64,000 bases of DNA from Sphingomonas sp. SORGH_AS_0879 (GTDB lineage: Bacteria; Pseudomonadota; Alphaproteobacteria; Sphingomonadales; Sphingomonadaceae), in NCBI RefSeq assembly GCF_030819175.1, contig NZ_JAUTBJ010000002.1, forward strand, positions 3,905,001 through 3,969,000, given 5' to 3'. Shown here in pieces: positions 39,454 through 47,922 of the stretch. Below the pieces are notes generated by a model, which was not told where the DNA came from, ran no database searches, and saw only the letters and a program-made list of their open reading frames with translations. The translations under genes were made by a program, and so were the position numbers. How positions within the stretch are numbered: the first letter of the stretch is position 1; every line of letters begins with the position of its first letter.

Positions 39454-40601
39454 CGATCGAGGTGCTCGACCGTCACTATCTGGCGTTCCACCAGCCTGCC
39501 GATGACGACAAGGCGTCCTACACGGTTCATCAGGCGATGACCGACTATTGGACGCTGCACGGCGCCGAACAGGCCAGCGCCGACGCGATCCGCGCCCGGC
39601 TGAAACTGGTGAACCGGTTCATCGACCATGAGATCGCGATCGGTGTACTGCGTGAACCCGTGCTGCCGACGGTGCTGGACGCCGAATGGCTGATGCGTTT
39701 TCGAAAATGGGGGACCGAGATCGATCCCGTGACCCAGCGGCGGCGTGACCCGGAGACCGGCGAATGGACCGTGTCGACCCGCAAACGGGCGAAGTCGACG
39801 GTCGAGGAGAGCATCATCCAGCTGAAGGCAGCCTTGCGGTTCAACGTGAAGCGTATGGAGGCGGTGCCCGAACTGAAGCACCTGCCCCGCGCCGCCGTGA
39901 CGCCGGAGCGCAACTTCCGCCTCTCGCTCGACCAGATCGCCGAGATGCTCGACTATACGGCGGAAGGAGAGCCGGAGCTCAGCCCGGCGCATCCGGCACG
40001 ACTGATGCCACTGCGCCGCTACCTGATCGGTGCGATCTGCACGCTAGCGCGGCCGGACGCGCTCTACGATATCTCGGTGCGGCCCGACCGGCAGCAATGG
40101 CACCGCGACGCCGGCGTGCTCGACCTCAACCCAGCGGGGCGGATCCAGACGCGCAAAAACCGACCGGCGCTCCCCGTCACATCGCTTCTGGCGAACTGGC
40201 TCGAGGCGACGGACGACCGGCTGGTCTGTCACGAGAGCGTGGCAGAGGAGGACGAGGACCGTTGGGTCGTTCAGCGGCCCGTGGCAGACGTCAAAAAGGC
40301 ATGGAGCGTCATGGCAAGGCGGTTCGGGGTGCCGGTCGGCTTCGGCCCCAAGCTGATGCGCCACAGCATGGCGACCCTGATCGCACAGCGCGGCGTCTCG
40401 CAGCAGGAGATCCCGTTGGCGCTCGGACACGTGGTGCTGCCTCAGTCGACGCGGCGCTACGTGATCTTCAGTCCGGCTTATCTCTCCGAGACCCGACAGG
40501 GGCTGGAGGACATTGCCTCCGAGCTGGCGCGGAAGATGTCGACGCCGCTTCACGCAAAACCCACGCAAGTCGGTCCCGATGGACGGCGGCGGCGGACGTG
40601 A
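39291..40601 (+). CDS. Tyrosine site-specific integrase
   Basis: A 436-residue integrase of the tRNA-island type. N-terminal arm-binding region (VLYRRGEFHLDHVRG), SAM-like core-binding domain (YTVHQAMTDYWTLHG), and catalytic domain with Arg in LARPDALYD, RIQTRKNRPALPV, LMRHSMATLIAQRG near 355, LALGH, and the nucleophile Tyr in STRRYVIFSPAYL near 389. Start is GTG 39291, with GAAGGA 9 nt upstream. It recombines the tRNA-Val attB with the element end. Downstream spacer holds CACGCAA repeats. Confidence 0.9.
   Translation: MPAPKVLYRRGEFHLDHVRGKDGEVASPNFYVCWYDQATGRMQRRSTRTADLRLAIEVLDRHYLAFHQPADDDKASYTVHQAMTDYWTLHGAEQASADAIRARLKLVNRFIDHEIAIGVLREPVLPTVLDAEWLMRFRKWGTEIDPVTQRRRDPETGEWTVSTRKRAKSTVEESIIQLKAALRFNVKRMEAVPELKHLPRAAVTPERNFRLSLDQIAEMLDYTAEGEPELSPAHPARLMPLRRYLIGAICTLARPDALYDISVRPDRQQWHRDAGVLDLNPAGRIQTRKNRPALPVTSLLANWLEATDDRLVCHESVAEEDEDRWVVQRPVADVKKAWSVMARRFGVPVGFGPKLMRHSMATLIAQRGVSQQEIPLALGHVVLPQSTRRYVIFSPAYLSETRQGLEDIASELARKMSTPLHAKPTQVGPDGRRRRT
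40551..40569. other. Putative integrase arm-type site within int 3' end
   Basis: CACGCAAAACCCACGCAAG, 18 of 19 identical to the left-end copy at 16546-16564, in the last codons of the integrase gene. Confidence 0.5.
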
Positions 40602-40704
40602 CGGCCTGGCATTTTCACGCCATCGCTGCCGCTCCCAATCCGCTGGCGCAGCCGCCCTAGTGCCCTCGAGGCCCCCGTGGACCCGGATGTTCCACTCGGC
40701 ATGA

Positions 40705-40725
40705 CACGCAAAAGGCACGCAAAAC
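40705..40725. other. Putative integrase arm-type site, right end
   Basis: CACGCAAAAGGCACGCAAAAC, a third tandem CACGCAA pair, 26 bp left of the attachment repeat. Repeated spacing (units 11 bp apart at all three sites) supports a binding array. Otherwise 40602-40750 shows nothing. Confidence 0.5.
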
Positions 40726-40750
40726 CTTGACGCGCAACTCGGAAGCCTGA

Positions 40751-40791
40751 AAACCAAAAACCCCGCTAAGCCGTTGGCCTAGCGGGGTTTT
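40751..40791 (-). terminator. Rho-independent terminator of tRNA-Val
   Basis: A 12-bp stem with one mismatch (CCCCGCTAAGCC / GGCCTAGCGGGG, GTT loop) followed on the minus strand by TTTTTGGTTTTC. It lies 4-10 bp beyond the tRNA CCA end and is duplicated at the left element end. Confidence 0.8.
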
Positions 40792-40794
40792 CGA

Positions 40795-40869
40795 TGGTGG
40801 GCGTGGCAAGGATTGAACTTGCGACCCCTGCGATGTCAACACAGTGCTCTACCACTGAGCTACACGCCC
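40795..40869 (-). tRNA. tRNA-Val (GAC anticodon)
   Basis: A 75-nt cloverleaf on the minus strand including encoded CCA: acceptor GGGCGTG/CACGCCC, D arm AGCTCAGTGGTAGAGC, anticodon stem CTGTG/CGCAG with loop TTGACAT (GAC), T arm GTTCAATCC. It reads valine codons GUC/GUU. The 3' part is the integration target; the element restores the intact gene on this side. Confidence 0.95.
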
Positions 40870-40913
40870 GCCGGAGGTGGGCCAATTAGCAGGTTCGATC
40901 GGGCTGGCAACCC

Positions 40914-41291
40914 CTAAATTGCGCCGTCGACCGAATCCGTGTGAAAAAGTCGGTCCACCTCCATCACCAGGTCACGCAGGTGGAAGGGTTTGGACAGGAC
41001 GCGGGCGTTGGGCATCGCCTGCCCGGCCTTCAGCGTGACCGCCGCGAAGCCGGTGATGAACATCACGCGCAGATCGGGGACGATCGCGGCGGCGCGCTGG
41101 GCCAGTTCGATGCCGTCCATCTCGGGCATGACGATGTCGGTCAGCAGCAGATCGAACCGCTCGCTCTCCAGCAACGGGAGGGCCGCCGTGCCGCGATCGA
41201 CCGCCGAAACCCGGTATCCCGACCGGGTCAGCGCGCGCGTCAGATATTCGCGCATGACCTCGTCATCTTCGGCCAGCAGAATGTGAAACAT
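40914..41291 (-). CDS. cpdR: CpdR-like single-domain response regulator
   Basis: A 125-residue receiver domain alone: ILLAEDDEVMREYLTRAL, phospho-acceptor Asp52 in LLLTDIVMPEMDG, MFITGFAAVTLKAG and Lys in LSKPF. No output domain. In alphaproteobacteria CpdR controls ClpXP-dependent proteolysis through the cell-cycle phosphorelay; the LxxDIxMPxMDG and GFAA features resemble it. ATG at 41291. Symbol is assigned by resemblance, not by alignment. Confidence 0.8.
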   Translation of the reverse strand: MFHILLAEDDEVMREYLTRALTRSGYRVSAVDRGTAALPLLESERFDLLLTDIVMPEMDGIELAQRAAAIVPDLRVMFITGFAAVTLKAGQAMPNARVLSKPFHLRDLVMEVDRLFHTDSVDGAI

Positions 41292-41391
41292 GTCGTGATT
41301 CCGATCCATCTTGGCCATCAGCTTAGCGAAAAGGTGGTTAATATTTCCAGACCATTGCGTCGATCCGTGCCCCGACCTAGGCTCATGGGCA

Positions 41392-42246
41392 ATGGCAAGC
41401 CCGATCCCCGGCGCATCTTTCCAAAGCCTTGGCGGGCCGGTCACTGGCCCGGTCGTGATCTCGGTGCCCCATGGCGGGCGCGATTATCCGCATGCCCTGA
41501 TCGAGGCGTTGCGCGTGCCGCTTTCCGCCGTGATGGGGCTGGAGGACCGGCTGATCGATCTGGTCGCGCAGGGGGCCTGCACCGACGAGCCGATGCTGGT
41601 CCAGACCCTGCCCCGCGCCTGGATCGACCTCAATCGCGACGAGGGCGAGCGGGATCCGGTCATCGATCTGGGCGCACGACCACGAGGGCGCGCCTCGGCC
41701 AAGTTGCGCAGCGGGCTGGGGCTCGTCCCACGCCGCGTCGCCGGGCATGGCGACATCTGGTCGCGCCGCTTCAGCGATGCCGAGATGACCGAGCGGATCG
41801 CGACCGATCACCGCCCCTATCATGAGGCGCTGGAACAGGCTCTGGCGGAAGCACGGGCGCGGTTCGGCGTCGCCGTCCTGCTCGACCTTCATTCGATGCC
41901 GCCGCTGGGGGCCGCCGACCTGGTGCCCCGAATCGTGATCGGGGATCGCCACGGGGTGACGGCGGACACCCGCTTCGTTCGCCGGATCGAGGCGGAGGCG
42001 CGGGCTTGCGGCATCGCCGTGACCCGCAACGCGCCCTATGCCGGGGGCCATATCGTGCAGCGCCATGGCGCCCCCCGACGCGGCATCCATGCGATCCAGT
42101 TGGAACTCGACCGCTCGCTCTATCTCGACAGCGCGCTGGAGGCCCCCGGTGCGGGCTTCGACGCGACGGTGGCGATGGTCCGCACGATGCTGGCCGCCCT
42201 GGCCGCCGAGGCGCTGGGCCAGCCGGTTTCGCTCGCGGCGGAATAG
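41392..42246 (+). CDS. N-formylglutamate amidohydrolase
   Basis: A 284-residue FGase-family zinc hydrolase: VVISVPHGGRDYP near the N-terminus, DEPMLVQTLPRAWIDLNRDE, then LLDLHSMPPLG as metal site, GDRHG and PYAGGHIVQRHG. It hydrolyses N-formylglutamate to glutamate and formate at the end of one histidine-degradation route, or acts on related N-acyl amino acids. Start chosen at ATG 41392 since upstream codons overlap the divergent cpdR leader. It stands alone here, without hut genes. Confidence 0.85.
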   Translation: MASPIPGASFQSLGGPVTGPVVISVPHGGRDYPHALIEALRVPLSAVMGLEDRLIDLVAQGACTDEPMLVQTLPRAWIDLNRDEGERDPVIDLGARPRGRASAKLRSGLGLVPRRVAGHGDIWSRRFSDAEMTERIATDHRPYHEALEQALAEARARFGVAVLLDLHSMPPLGAADLVPRIVIGDRHGVTADTRFVRRIEAEARACGIAVTRNAPYAGGHIVQRHGAPRRGIHAIQLELDRSLYLDSALEAPGAGFDATVAMVRTMLAALAAEALGQPVSLAAE

Positions 42247-42486
42247 CCCGAACAAAAAACCACCTCGCGCAAGGGGGAGAGCGCGAGGTGGCCAAGGTTC
42301 AGGGAGGAGACACGCTGAAAGCGTGTCATACGACATCGCGAAAGGGGGGACACGACGCCGTACAGGATATAAATAAGAAGGGGCCTATTTGGTTCAACCC
42401 TGCCCAGCACAATTCGTCATTTTTTCGTCACGGCTGGTGGAAGACCGCCCATTGCGGCCGCCGGGCGAATGTGAAACGCTCCCGCC

Positions 42487-42965
42487 ATGATTACCAATAT
42501 GCAGGCCAGCACCGGAGGATGCCAGTGCGGAGCGGTGCGCTTTCGTGTCGAGGGGCCTTTGGGCGACGCCTCCATCTGTCATTGCCGAATGTGCCAGAAG
42601 GCCACGGGCGGATTGTTCGGTCCTTATGTCAACGCTCTACGCGATGCGGTGACCTGGACCAGGGGCCAGCCTGCTCATTTTCAGAGTTCCAACAAGGTGC
42701 GCCGCGGATTCTGTCGGACTTGCGGGACACCCTCACCTTTGAATATGGGGAAAGCATCAGTTTTGCGATCGGCGCGATGGACGAACCGCGATCGATCGAA
42801 CTGAAAGAGCAACTGGCTTCGCCGGAACGGATCGCGGACTTTGAAGCATGGGCGAAGCTACCGGAACATCCGGTGGATGAGCCCGAGGCAGCGGCCTATC
42901 TCGCCCAAATCGTCTCGTTCCAGCATCCCGATTTCGATACGCACGATTGGTCGCCAAGGGCATAG
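42487..42965 (+). pseudogene. GFA-family protein with a 1-base frameshift
   Basis: Two frames together encode one protein of about 160 residues. The first (42487 to about 42730) has zinc-binding Cys in GGCQCGAVRF, ICHCRMCQKATGG and FCRTCGTP. The second continues LTFEYGESISFAIGAMDEP and EHPVDEPEA to a stop at 42963-42965. Adding one C to the CCC run at 42730-42732 joins them as CGTPLTFEYG. GFA proteins are Zn-dependent carbon-sulfur lyase-like enzymes. It is either a recent inactivation or a sequencing error. Confidence 0.8.
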
Positions 42966-43034
42966 GCGGGGCTATTCGCCCCTCGGCGGTCTTGGGCCGG
43001 GTCTGGTTTGTCGAAGCCCCTATCCGGGGGACCA

Positions 43035-43574
43035 TCAGCGCGCGCGAAAACTCATCCGGGCGAGCAGGCCGTCGCGCAGCAGGAAATGATGGCGCAGCGC
43101 CGCCGCGACATGGATCGCCACCAAGGCCAGCATCACCCAGCCGAGAATCTCATGCGCCTCATGCCCGACCCCGGCGGCGGCCTTGCCGATCGGCAAGGGC
43201 GGTACGTCGAACAGGCCGAACCAGCTGACCGGGCGCGGCACGTCGCGGCCCGATCCCATCGCCCAGCCGGTCATCGGCATGGCGATCATCAGAAAATAGA
43301 GGGTGGCGTGCAGCGCATGGGCACTGCCACGGGCCCAAACCGGAATTTCGGCGGGCAGGAACGGCGGGCGATGGCCCAGTCGCCAGACGATCCGCGCGGC
43401 GGTCAGCGCCAGCACGGTCAGGCCGATCGCCTTGTGCAGGGGGATGGTCCCCGGCAACAGGCTTTCGTGAAGCAGTCCGATGGCCAGATTGACCACGACC
43501 AGCGCCGCGATCGTCCAGTGAAAGACGATCGCGACCTGGCTGTAGCGCGGACTGGCAACGACCGGCCCGCGCAT
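43035..43574 (-). CDS. Cytochrome b561-type membrane protein
   Basis: A 179-residue inner-membrane protein with four hydrophobic helices. Haem-ligand histidines lie in VFHWTIAALVVV, IPLHKAIGL, AHALHATLYFLMI and GWVMLALVAIHVAAALRHH, the classical b561 pattern of bacterial quinone-linked cytochromes. It transfers electrons from quinol, typically to superoxide or a periplasmic acceptor. It lies 4 bp after the SapC gene in the same direction. Confidence 0.88.
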   Translation of the reverse strand: MRGPVVASPRYSQVAIVFHWTIAALVVVNLAIGLLHESLLPGTIPLHKAIGLTVLALTAARIVWRLGHRPPFLPAEIPVWARGSAHALHATLYFLMIAMPMTGWAMGSGRDVPRPVSWFGLFDVPPLPIGKAAAGVGHEAHEILGWVMLALVAIHVAAALRHHFLLRDGLLARMSFRAR

Positions 43575-43578
43575 CCCA

Positions 43579-44352
43579 TCAACCCAGCGGCTGGAGCTGC
43601 GGCTGCGGCATCTTGCCGAGCTGCGCCTGGCGGGCGAAGATGTCGCGCATCAGCGACAGCGAGAAGAGATGCGCATAGAGCAGCGGCAGCATGCCCGACT
43701 GGCTCATCTTGCGGAGCTGGTCACCGCGAAGGTCGACCAGCTTTTCCTCGTTGATCATCTGGAAACCGCGATAGACGAAGGGCTGGTCCGCGCCTTCCGG
43801 CTGGATCGAGACTTCGCCGTCCATCAGCAGACCCATTTCGGTCAGCTCGGTCATGAAGTTCTGGGTGCGGGCACCGGCCTGTTCGAACGATTCGTTGAAC
43901 GACAGGATGTTCTTGGTCAGCTCGCTGGGCTGGTTGCCGTCGAACAGCGCATCGCCCTCGTCGAACGCGCCGATCGTCGGCGAGGTCGGGTCGAAGCAGA
44001 GCGACAGCTCTTCCGACTCGGGGCGCAGCTTGGCCAGCATGTACGGATAGCGGCGGATATAGGCCGGGACGTAGAAGTTCGTCTCGGTCAGGCGGCCTTC
44101 GTCGTCGACGAAGACGTTCACGCCCTCGTTCAGGCCCATCAGCGCCAGCGGGATCGGCTGGTCGCCGACCGAGAAGACGATCGGCATGAAACGCTGCACC
44201 AGCGGAAATTCATCGACGGTCACGGGGATCGCGTGCTGGCCGACCAGGAAAGGCGCGGTCTCTTGCGGACGAACCTTGAAGTTGGCGTGAGCCTCGCTCG
44301 AAAGCGGCTCCAGGCCGTTATAGAAAAGGGGAAGGGACGGCGCGCTGGCCAT
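43579..44352 (-). CDS. SapC family protein
   Basis: A 257-residue protein with the SapC signature: PLFYNGLEPLSSEAHANFKV, PLVQRFMPIVFS, FYVPAYIRRYPYML and a C-terminal MLPLLYAHLFSLSLMRDIF. SapC was first noted as a Campylobacter surface-array-associated protein; in alphaproteobacteria it is often near outer-membrane genes but its function is not settled. Start ATG 44352 with GGAGATTATC upstream. Adjacent to cytochrome b561, possibly co-transcribed. Confidence 0.85.
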   Translation of the reverse strand: MASAPSLPLFYNGLEPLSSEAHANFKVRPQETAPFLVGQHAIPVTVDEFPLVQRFMPIVFSVGDQPIPLALMGLNEGVNVFVDDEGRLTETNFYVPAYIRRYPYMLAKLRPESEELSLCFDPTSPTIGAFDEGDALFDGNQPSELTKNILSFNESFEQAGARTQNFMTELTEMGLLMDGEVSIQPEGADQPFVYRGFQMINEEKLVDLRGDQLRKMSQSGMLPLLYAHLFSLSLMRDIFARQAQLGKMPQPQLQPLG

Positions 44353-44427
44353 GATAATCTCCAAAAAACTCGTCCACGCGAGCCCCCCGGCCGCGCGTCG
44401 TGCCCCCGTGTCTATGGGCCCGGAGCC

Positions 44428-45852
44428 TCATGCGCAAGCGACGAGCTTGCCGGGATTGAACAGACCGTGCGGATCGAGCGCCGTCTTGATCGCGCGGATC
44501 GCGCTAACCCTTTCAGGGGAAAGGCGTAGCAGTTCGTCGCGCTTCATCTGGCCGATGCCATGCTCCGCCGAAATGGTCCCCCCCGCCGCCATCACCAGGT
44601 CATGGACGAAGCGGGTGATGGTCGCCGCCTGCTCGGCATAGAATCGGTCGCGATCGGTGCCGGGGGCGGCGCGGACATGGAAATGGATGTTGCCGTCGCC
44701 CAGATGACCGAAGCCCGAGGCATGGGTGCCGGGAAAGCGCGCGTCGCACGCCGCCGCCGCCTCGACCATGAAGCGCGGCATCGCCTCGACCGGCACAGCG
44801 ATATCGTGCTGCACCGCCGGGCCCAGCGCCCGCTCGGCATCGGACAGCGAATGGCGGAGCAGCCAGAAGGCCTCGCTCTGCGCCTGCGACGCGGCGATCA
44901 CCGCATCGGCGGCGATGCCCTCGGCCAGCGCCTTGGCCAGTTGCGCCTCCAGCATCGCGGCTGGATCGGCGGCGGGATCGCCGGTCACCGCCTCGATCAG
45001 GACATGCCAGGGGTGGCTGGTCTGCAACGGGCTGCGCGCCCCGGGCAGATGCGCGACGGCGGCGGCCAGGCTTTCGGCGGGCATGATCTCGAAACTCTCG
45101 ATCATGTCGCTCGCCGCCTGCAACCGGCGGAGCAGCGCCAGCCCGGCGGCGGGGTCGGACAGGCCGACCCAGGCGGTGGCGCTGGCCGCGATCGCCAGGG
45201 CGAGCCGCAGCGCCGCCGCCGTGACGATGCCCAGCGTCCCCTCCGCGCCGATCAGCAACTGGCCGAGATCATATCCGCGATTGTCCTTCTTGAGCGCGGA
45301 CAGCCCGTCGTAAAGCGTCCCGTCGGGCAGCACCGCCTCCACGCCCAGGGTCAGCCCGCGCATCGTCCCGAAGCGCAGCACCTGCGTCCCGCCCGCATTG
45401 GTCGAGACCAGCCCCCCCACCGTCGCATTGCCCTTGGCCCCCAGGGTCAGCGGAAAGCGTGCCCCCTCCCCTTCGGCGGCGGCGTGCAGATCGGCCAGGA
45501 TCACGCCCGCCTCGGCCACGATCATCGCCGACCCCGTGTCGATCCGCCGAACCCGGTTCATCCGTCGGGTGGACAGGATCAGCGCCGACCCGTCCGCCGG
45601 TGGCGTCGCGCCGCCGACCATCGAGCTGTTCCCCCCCTGCGGAACCAGAGGCACGCGGTGCTCGGCCGCCGCGCGCAGCACCGCCTGCACCTCGCCTTTG
45701 TCGGCGGGAGCGAGGATGGCGGGGGCATGACCCGAAAAGCGACGCCGCCAATCCACTTCCCATGGTGCGATCAGCGCGGGGTCGGTGACGATCCCCTTCT
45801 CCCCCAAGATGGGCGACAGGGCGTGGAGCAGGGCGGTCTGGGCAGGCGTCAT
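44428..45852 (-). CDS. FAD-binding oxidase (GlcD/D-2-hydroxyacid dehydrogenase family)
   Basis: A 474-residue flavoprotein of the VAO/GlcD family. FAD-binding region: VPLVPQGGNSSMVGGATPP, LTLGAKGNATVGGLVSTNAGG, and LLIGAEGTLGIVTAAALRL. C-terminal domain: FGHLGDGNIHFHV and TISAEHGIGQMKRDEL, which hold the metal and substrate residues of D-2-hydroxyglutarate/D-lactate-type dehydrogenases. It oxidises a 2-hydroxyacid to the oxo-acid. Substrate is uncertain. Monocistronic here. Confidence 0.88.
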   Translation of the reverse strand: MTPAQTALLHALSPILGEKGIVTDPALIAPWEVDWRRRFSGHAPAILAPADKGEVQAVLRAAAEHRVPLVPQGGNSSMVGGATPPADGSALILSTRRMNRVRRIDTGSAMIVAEAGVILADLHAAAEGEGARFPLTLGAKGNATVGGLVSTNAGGTQVLRFGTMRGLTLGVEAVLPDGTLYDGLSALKKDNRGYDLGQLLIGAEGTLGIVTAAALRLALAIAASATAWVGLSDPAAGLALLRRLQAASDMIESFEIMPAESLAAAVAHLPGARSPLQTSHPWHVLIEAVTGDPAADPAAMLEAQLAKALAEGIAADAVIAASQAQSEAFWLLRHSLSDAERALGPAVQHDIAVPVEAMPRFMVEAAAACDARFPGTHASGFGHLGDGNIHFHVRAAPGTDRDRFYAEQAATITRFVHDLVMAAGGTISAEHGIGQMKRDELLRLSPERVSAIRAIKTALDPHGLFNPGKLVACA

Positions 45853-45919
45853 GGCGAATGCGACTAGGACAGGTTCATAAAGCGTTCAACGATGGGGCTT
45901 ATGAAGGGCTCCTGCTGAC

Positions 45920-46366
45920 ATGTTGCGCCGCTATCGAAACCTCGCCGCCATCGCGTCGATGACGCTGACGACGCCCGCCTTGCTGGGGGCGGCGGATGCG
46001 CCCGCGCAAGTGCAATATGCCCAGGTGATCCTGCGCGAACGGGTCGTAATCCGCGTGCCGCGCACGGCGATCCGCCCGATCGCGCCGACCCGCTGGAAGG
46101 AGCGCAAAGGCCCCCGCTGCATTCCCGCTCAGCAACTGGCCGGGGCCCTGCCGGGCGAGGACGGGACGGTCGATATCGTCCTGACCGGCGGCAAGCGGGT
46201 GCGCGCCAAGCTGGCCCGCGCCTGTCGCCAGATCGATTATTATTCCAGTTTCTATATCCGCCCCGGCCCCGACGGACAGATTTGCGCCGATCGCGATCCC
46301 ATCCGCACCCGCGCCGGTCGGACCTGCGATATCCAGAAATTCCGCGCGCTTACGCCGATCCCCTGA
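45920..46366 (+). CDS. Exported hypothetical protein
   Basis: A 148-residue protein with a signal peptide (arginine-rich start, then IASMTLTTPALLGAA, cleavage near ADAPA). The mature part has four cysteines (PRCIPAQ, RACRQ, QICADR, RTCDIQK), consistent with two disulfides, and a basic strand region. Similar small secreted proteins are common in sphingomonads, but no family name is recalled. Upstream gap is short; function unknown. Confidence 0.6.
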   Translation: MLRRYRNLAAIASMTLTTPALLGAADAPAQVQYAQVILRERVVIRVPRTAIRPIAPTRWKERKGPRCIPAQQLAGALPGEDGTVDIVLTGGKRVRAKLARACRQIDYYSSFYIRPGPDGQICADRDPIRTRAGRTCDIQKFRALTPIP

Positions 46367-46511
46367 CCGGGCGGCCCACACGCCGAATCGCGTCGCCCGG
46401 ATGCTCCCGATTCGGGAGAAACCTTGACTTTTATCGTGGAATCCGCAAGCGCCGGATCGCTGCTGGGCGAGCGCGGGGCGATTCCCATCCCGCCATATCT
46501 CGGAAAACTGC

Positions 46512-47915
46512 ATGAGCTTTGCCGATCTCGGCCTCTCCGACGAACTCCTGAAGACGGTCAACGACGCCGGCTATACCGAGCCGACGCCGATTCAGGCCTC
46601 CGCCATCCCGTCCGTGCTGATGATGCGCGACATCATCGGCATCGCGCAGACGGGCACGGGCAAGACCGCGTCCTTCGTGCTGCCGATGATCGACATCCTG
46701 GCGCATGGGCGCAGCCGCGCGCGGATGCCGCGCAGCCTGATCCTGGAGCCGACGCGCGAACTCGCCGCGCAGGTCGCGGAGAATTTCGAGAAATACGGCG
46801 CCAACCACAAGCTTTCGATGGCCCTCCTCATCGGCGGCGTGTCGATGGGCGACCAGGTCAAGGCGCTGGAAAAGGGCGTCGATGTGCTGATCGCGACGCC
46901 GGGCCGGTTGATGGACCTGTTCCAGCGGGGCAATATCCTGCTGACCGGCTGTTCGATGCTGGTCATCGACGAGGCGGACCGGATGCTCGACATGGGGTTC
47001 ATCCCCGATATCGAGGAAATCTGCACCAAGTTGCCGTCGCAGCGGCAGACCCTGCTCTTCTCCGCGACGATGCCGCCGCCGATCAAGAAGCTGGCGGACA
47101 AGTTCCTCGACAATCCCAAGACGATCGAGGTGGCCCGTCCCGCCTCGACCAATATCAACATCAAGCAATGGGTCGTGCCCGTCGCGGCGCAATCGTTCGA
47201 GAAGCGCAAGCGCCTGCGCCAGCTGCTCCAGCAGGAGGAGGTGCGCACCGCGATCATCTTCTGCAACCGCAAGACGACCGTGCGCGAGCTGAACAAGTCG
47301 CTCAAGCAGCATGGCTTCCGTTCGGGCGAAATCCATGGCGACATGGAACAGCCGCAGCGGCTGGCCGAGCTGGAACTGTTCAAGCGCGGCGAGGTCAACA
47401 TCCTGGTCGCCTCGGACGTCGCGGCGCGCGGGCTGGACATCAAGGGCGTCAGCCATGTGTTCAACTTCGACGCGCCCTGGCACCCGGATGATTATGTGCA
47501 TCGCATCGGCCGGACCGGGCGTGGCGGTGCGACCGGCATCGCCTATACCTTCGTCGCGCCGGACGACACCGAGAATCTCGACAATATCGAGAAGCTGACC
47601 GGCCAGAAGATCGACCGGCTCGAACTCCCCGCCCCCGCCGAAGAGGAACGCCCGGCCCGTCGTTCGCGTCGCGACCGGAGTGCGCGCCCGACCGAGACGG
47701 AGGCTCCCGCGCCCCAGGCCGAAGTCGTGGCGGAGGAGCCCCGCGCCCGCCCGCCGCGTCCGCGTCGCGAAGAGCCCCGGTTCGAGGAACCACGCGCCCC
47801 CCGTGCCGAGGCTCCGCGCCGCGACCGTCGCCGGTCGGGCGGCGAGGAGGTGGCGGACGACAATGGCTGGAACGGCCCGATCCCGGACTTCCTGAAAGTC
47901 TCGTTCGGCCTGTAA
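46512..47915 (+). CDS. DEAD-box RNA helicase (RhlE-like)
   Basis: A 467-residue helicase. Q-motif region TEPTPIQ, motif I AQTGTGKT, Ia PTRELAAQ, II VIDEADRMLD, III FSATMP, V VASDVAARGLDI, VI HRIGRTGRGG. A low-complexity, Arg/Pro/Glu-rich C-terminal tail follows from about residue 380. It unwinds short RNA duplexes in ribosome assembly or decay. Closest in layout to RhlE. Followed after 7 bp by the DUF1289 gene, so they are likely co-transcribed. Confidence 0.92.
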   Translation: MSFADLGLSDELLKTVNDAGYTEPTPIQASAIPSVLMMRDIIGIAQTGTGKTASFVLPMIDILAHGRSRARMPRSLILEPTRELAAQVAENFEKYGANHKLSMALLIGGVSMGDQVKALEKGVDVLIATPGRLMDLFQRGNILLTGCSMLVIDEADRMLDMGFIPDIEEICTKLPSQRQTLLFSATMPPPIKKLADKFLDNPKTIEVARPASTNINIKQWVVPVAAQSFEKRKRLRQLLQQEEVRTAIIFCNRKTTVRELNKSLKQHGFRSGEIHGDMEQPQRLAELELFKRGEVNILVASDVAARGLDIKGVSHVFNFDAPWHPDDYVHRIGRTGRGGATGIAYTFVAPDDTENLDNIEKLTGQKIDRLELPAPAEEERPARRSRRDRSARPTETEAPAPQAEVVAEEPRARPPRPRREEPRFEEPRAPRAEAPRRDRRRSGGEEVADDNGWNGPIPDFLKVSFGL

Positions 47916-47922
47916 CCCGATC

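Larger units (their letters stand above)
16391..40840. mobile_element. 24.4-kb integrative mobilizable element in tRNA-Val(GAC)
   Basis: It is bounded by direct repeats of the tRNA-Val 3' part; the distance between repeat ends is 24,390 bp. Right-end order is typical: intact tRNA, then a tyrosine integrase whose 3' end lies nearest the tRNA. Cargo: secreted and hypothetical proteins, a two-operon phosphorothioation locus, relaxase with oriT-like region, serine recombinase, RepA-like ATPase and hipBA. There is no type IV secretion set, so it is mobilizable rather than self-conjugative. Arginine codons AGG/AGA look commoner in the Dnd genes than in the flanking chromosome, consistent with separate acquisition. 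Confidence 0.9.

Noticed and set aside
16391..40840. Insertion sequences or transposase genes inside the element
   Set aside because: No DDE transposase motifs or short terminal inverted repeats with target duplications were seen; the only recombinases are the tyrosine integrase and the serine resolvase.
16391..40840. Calling the element an integrative conjugative element
   Set aside because: No VirB/Tra secretion genes or coupling protein are present; only a relaxase and a putative oriT, so mobilizable is the most that can be supported.
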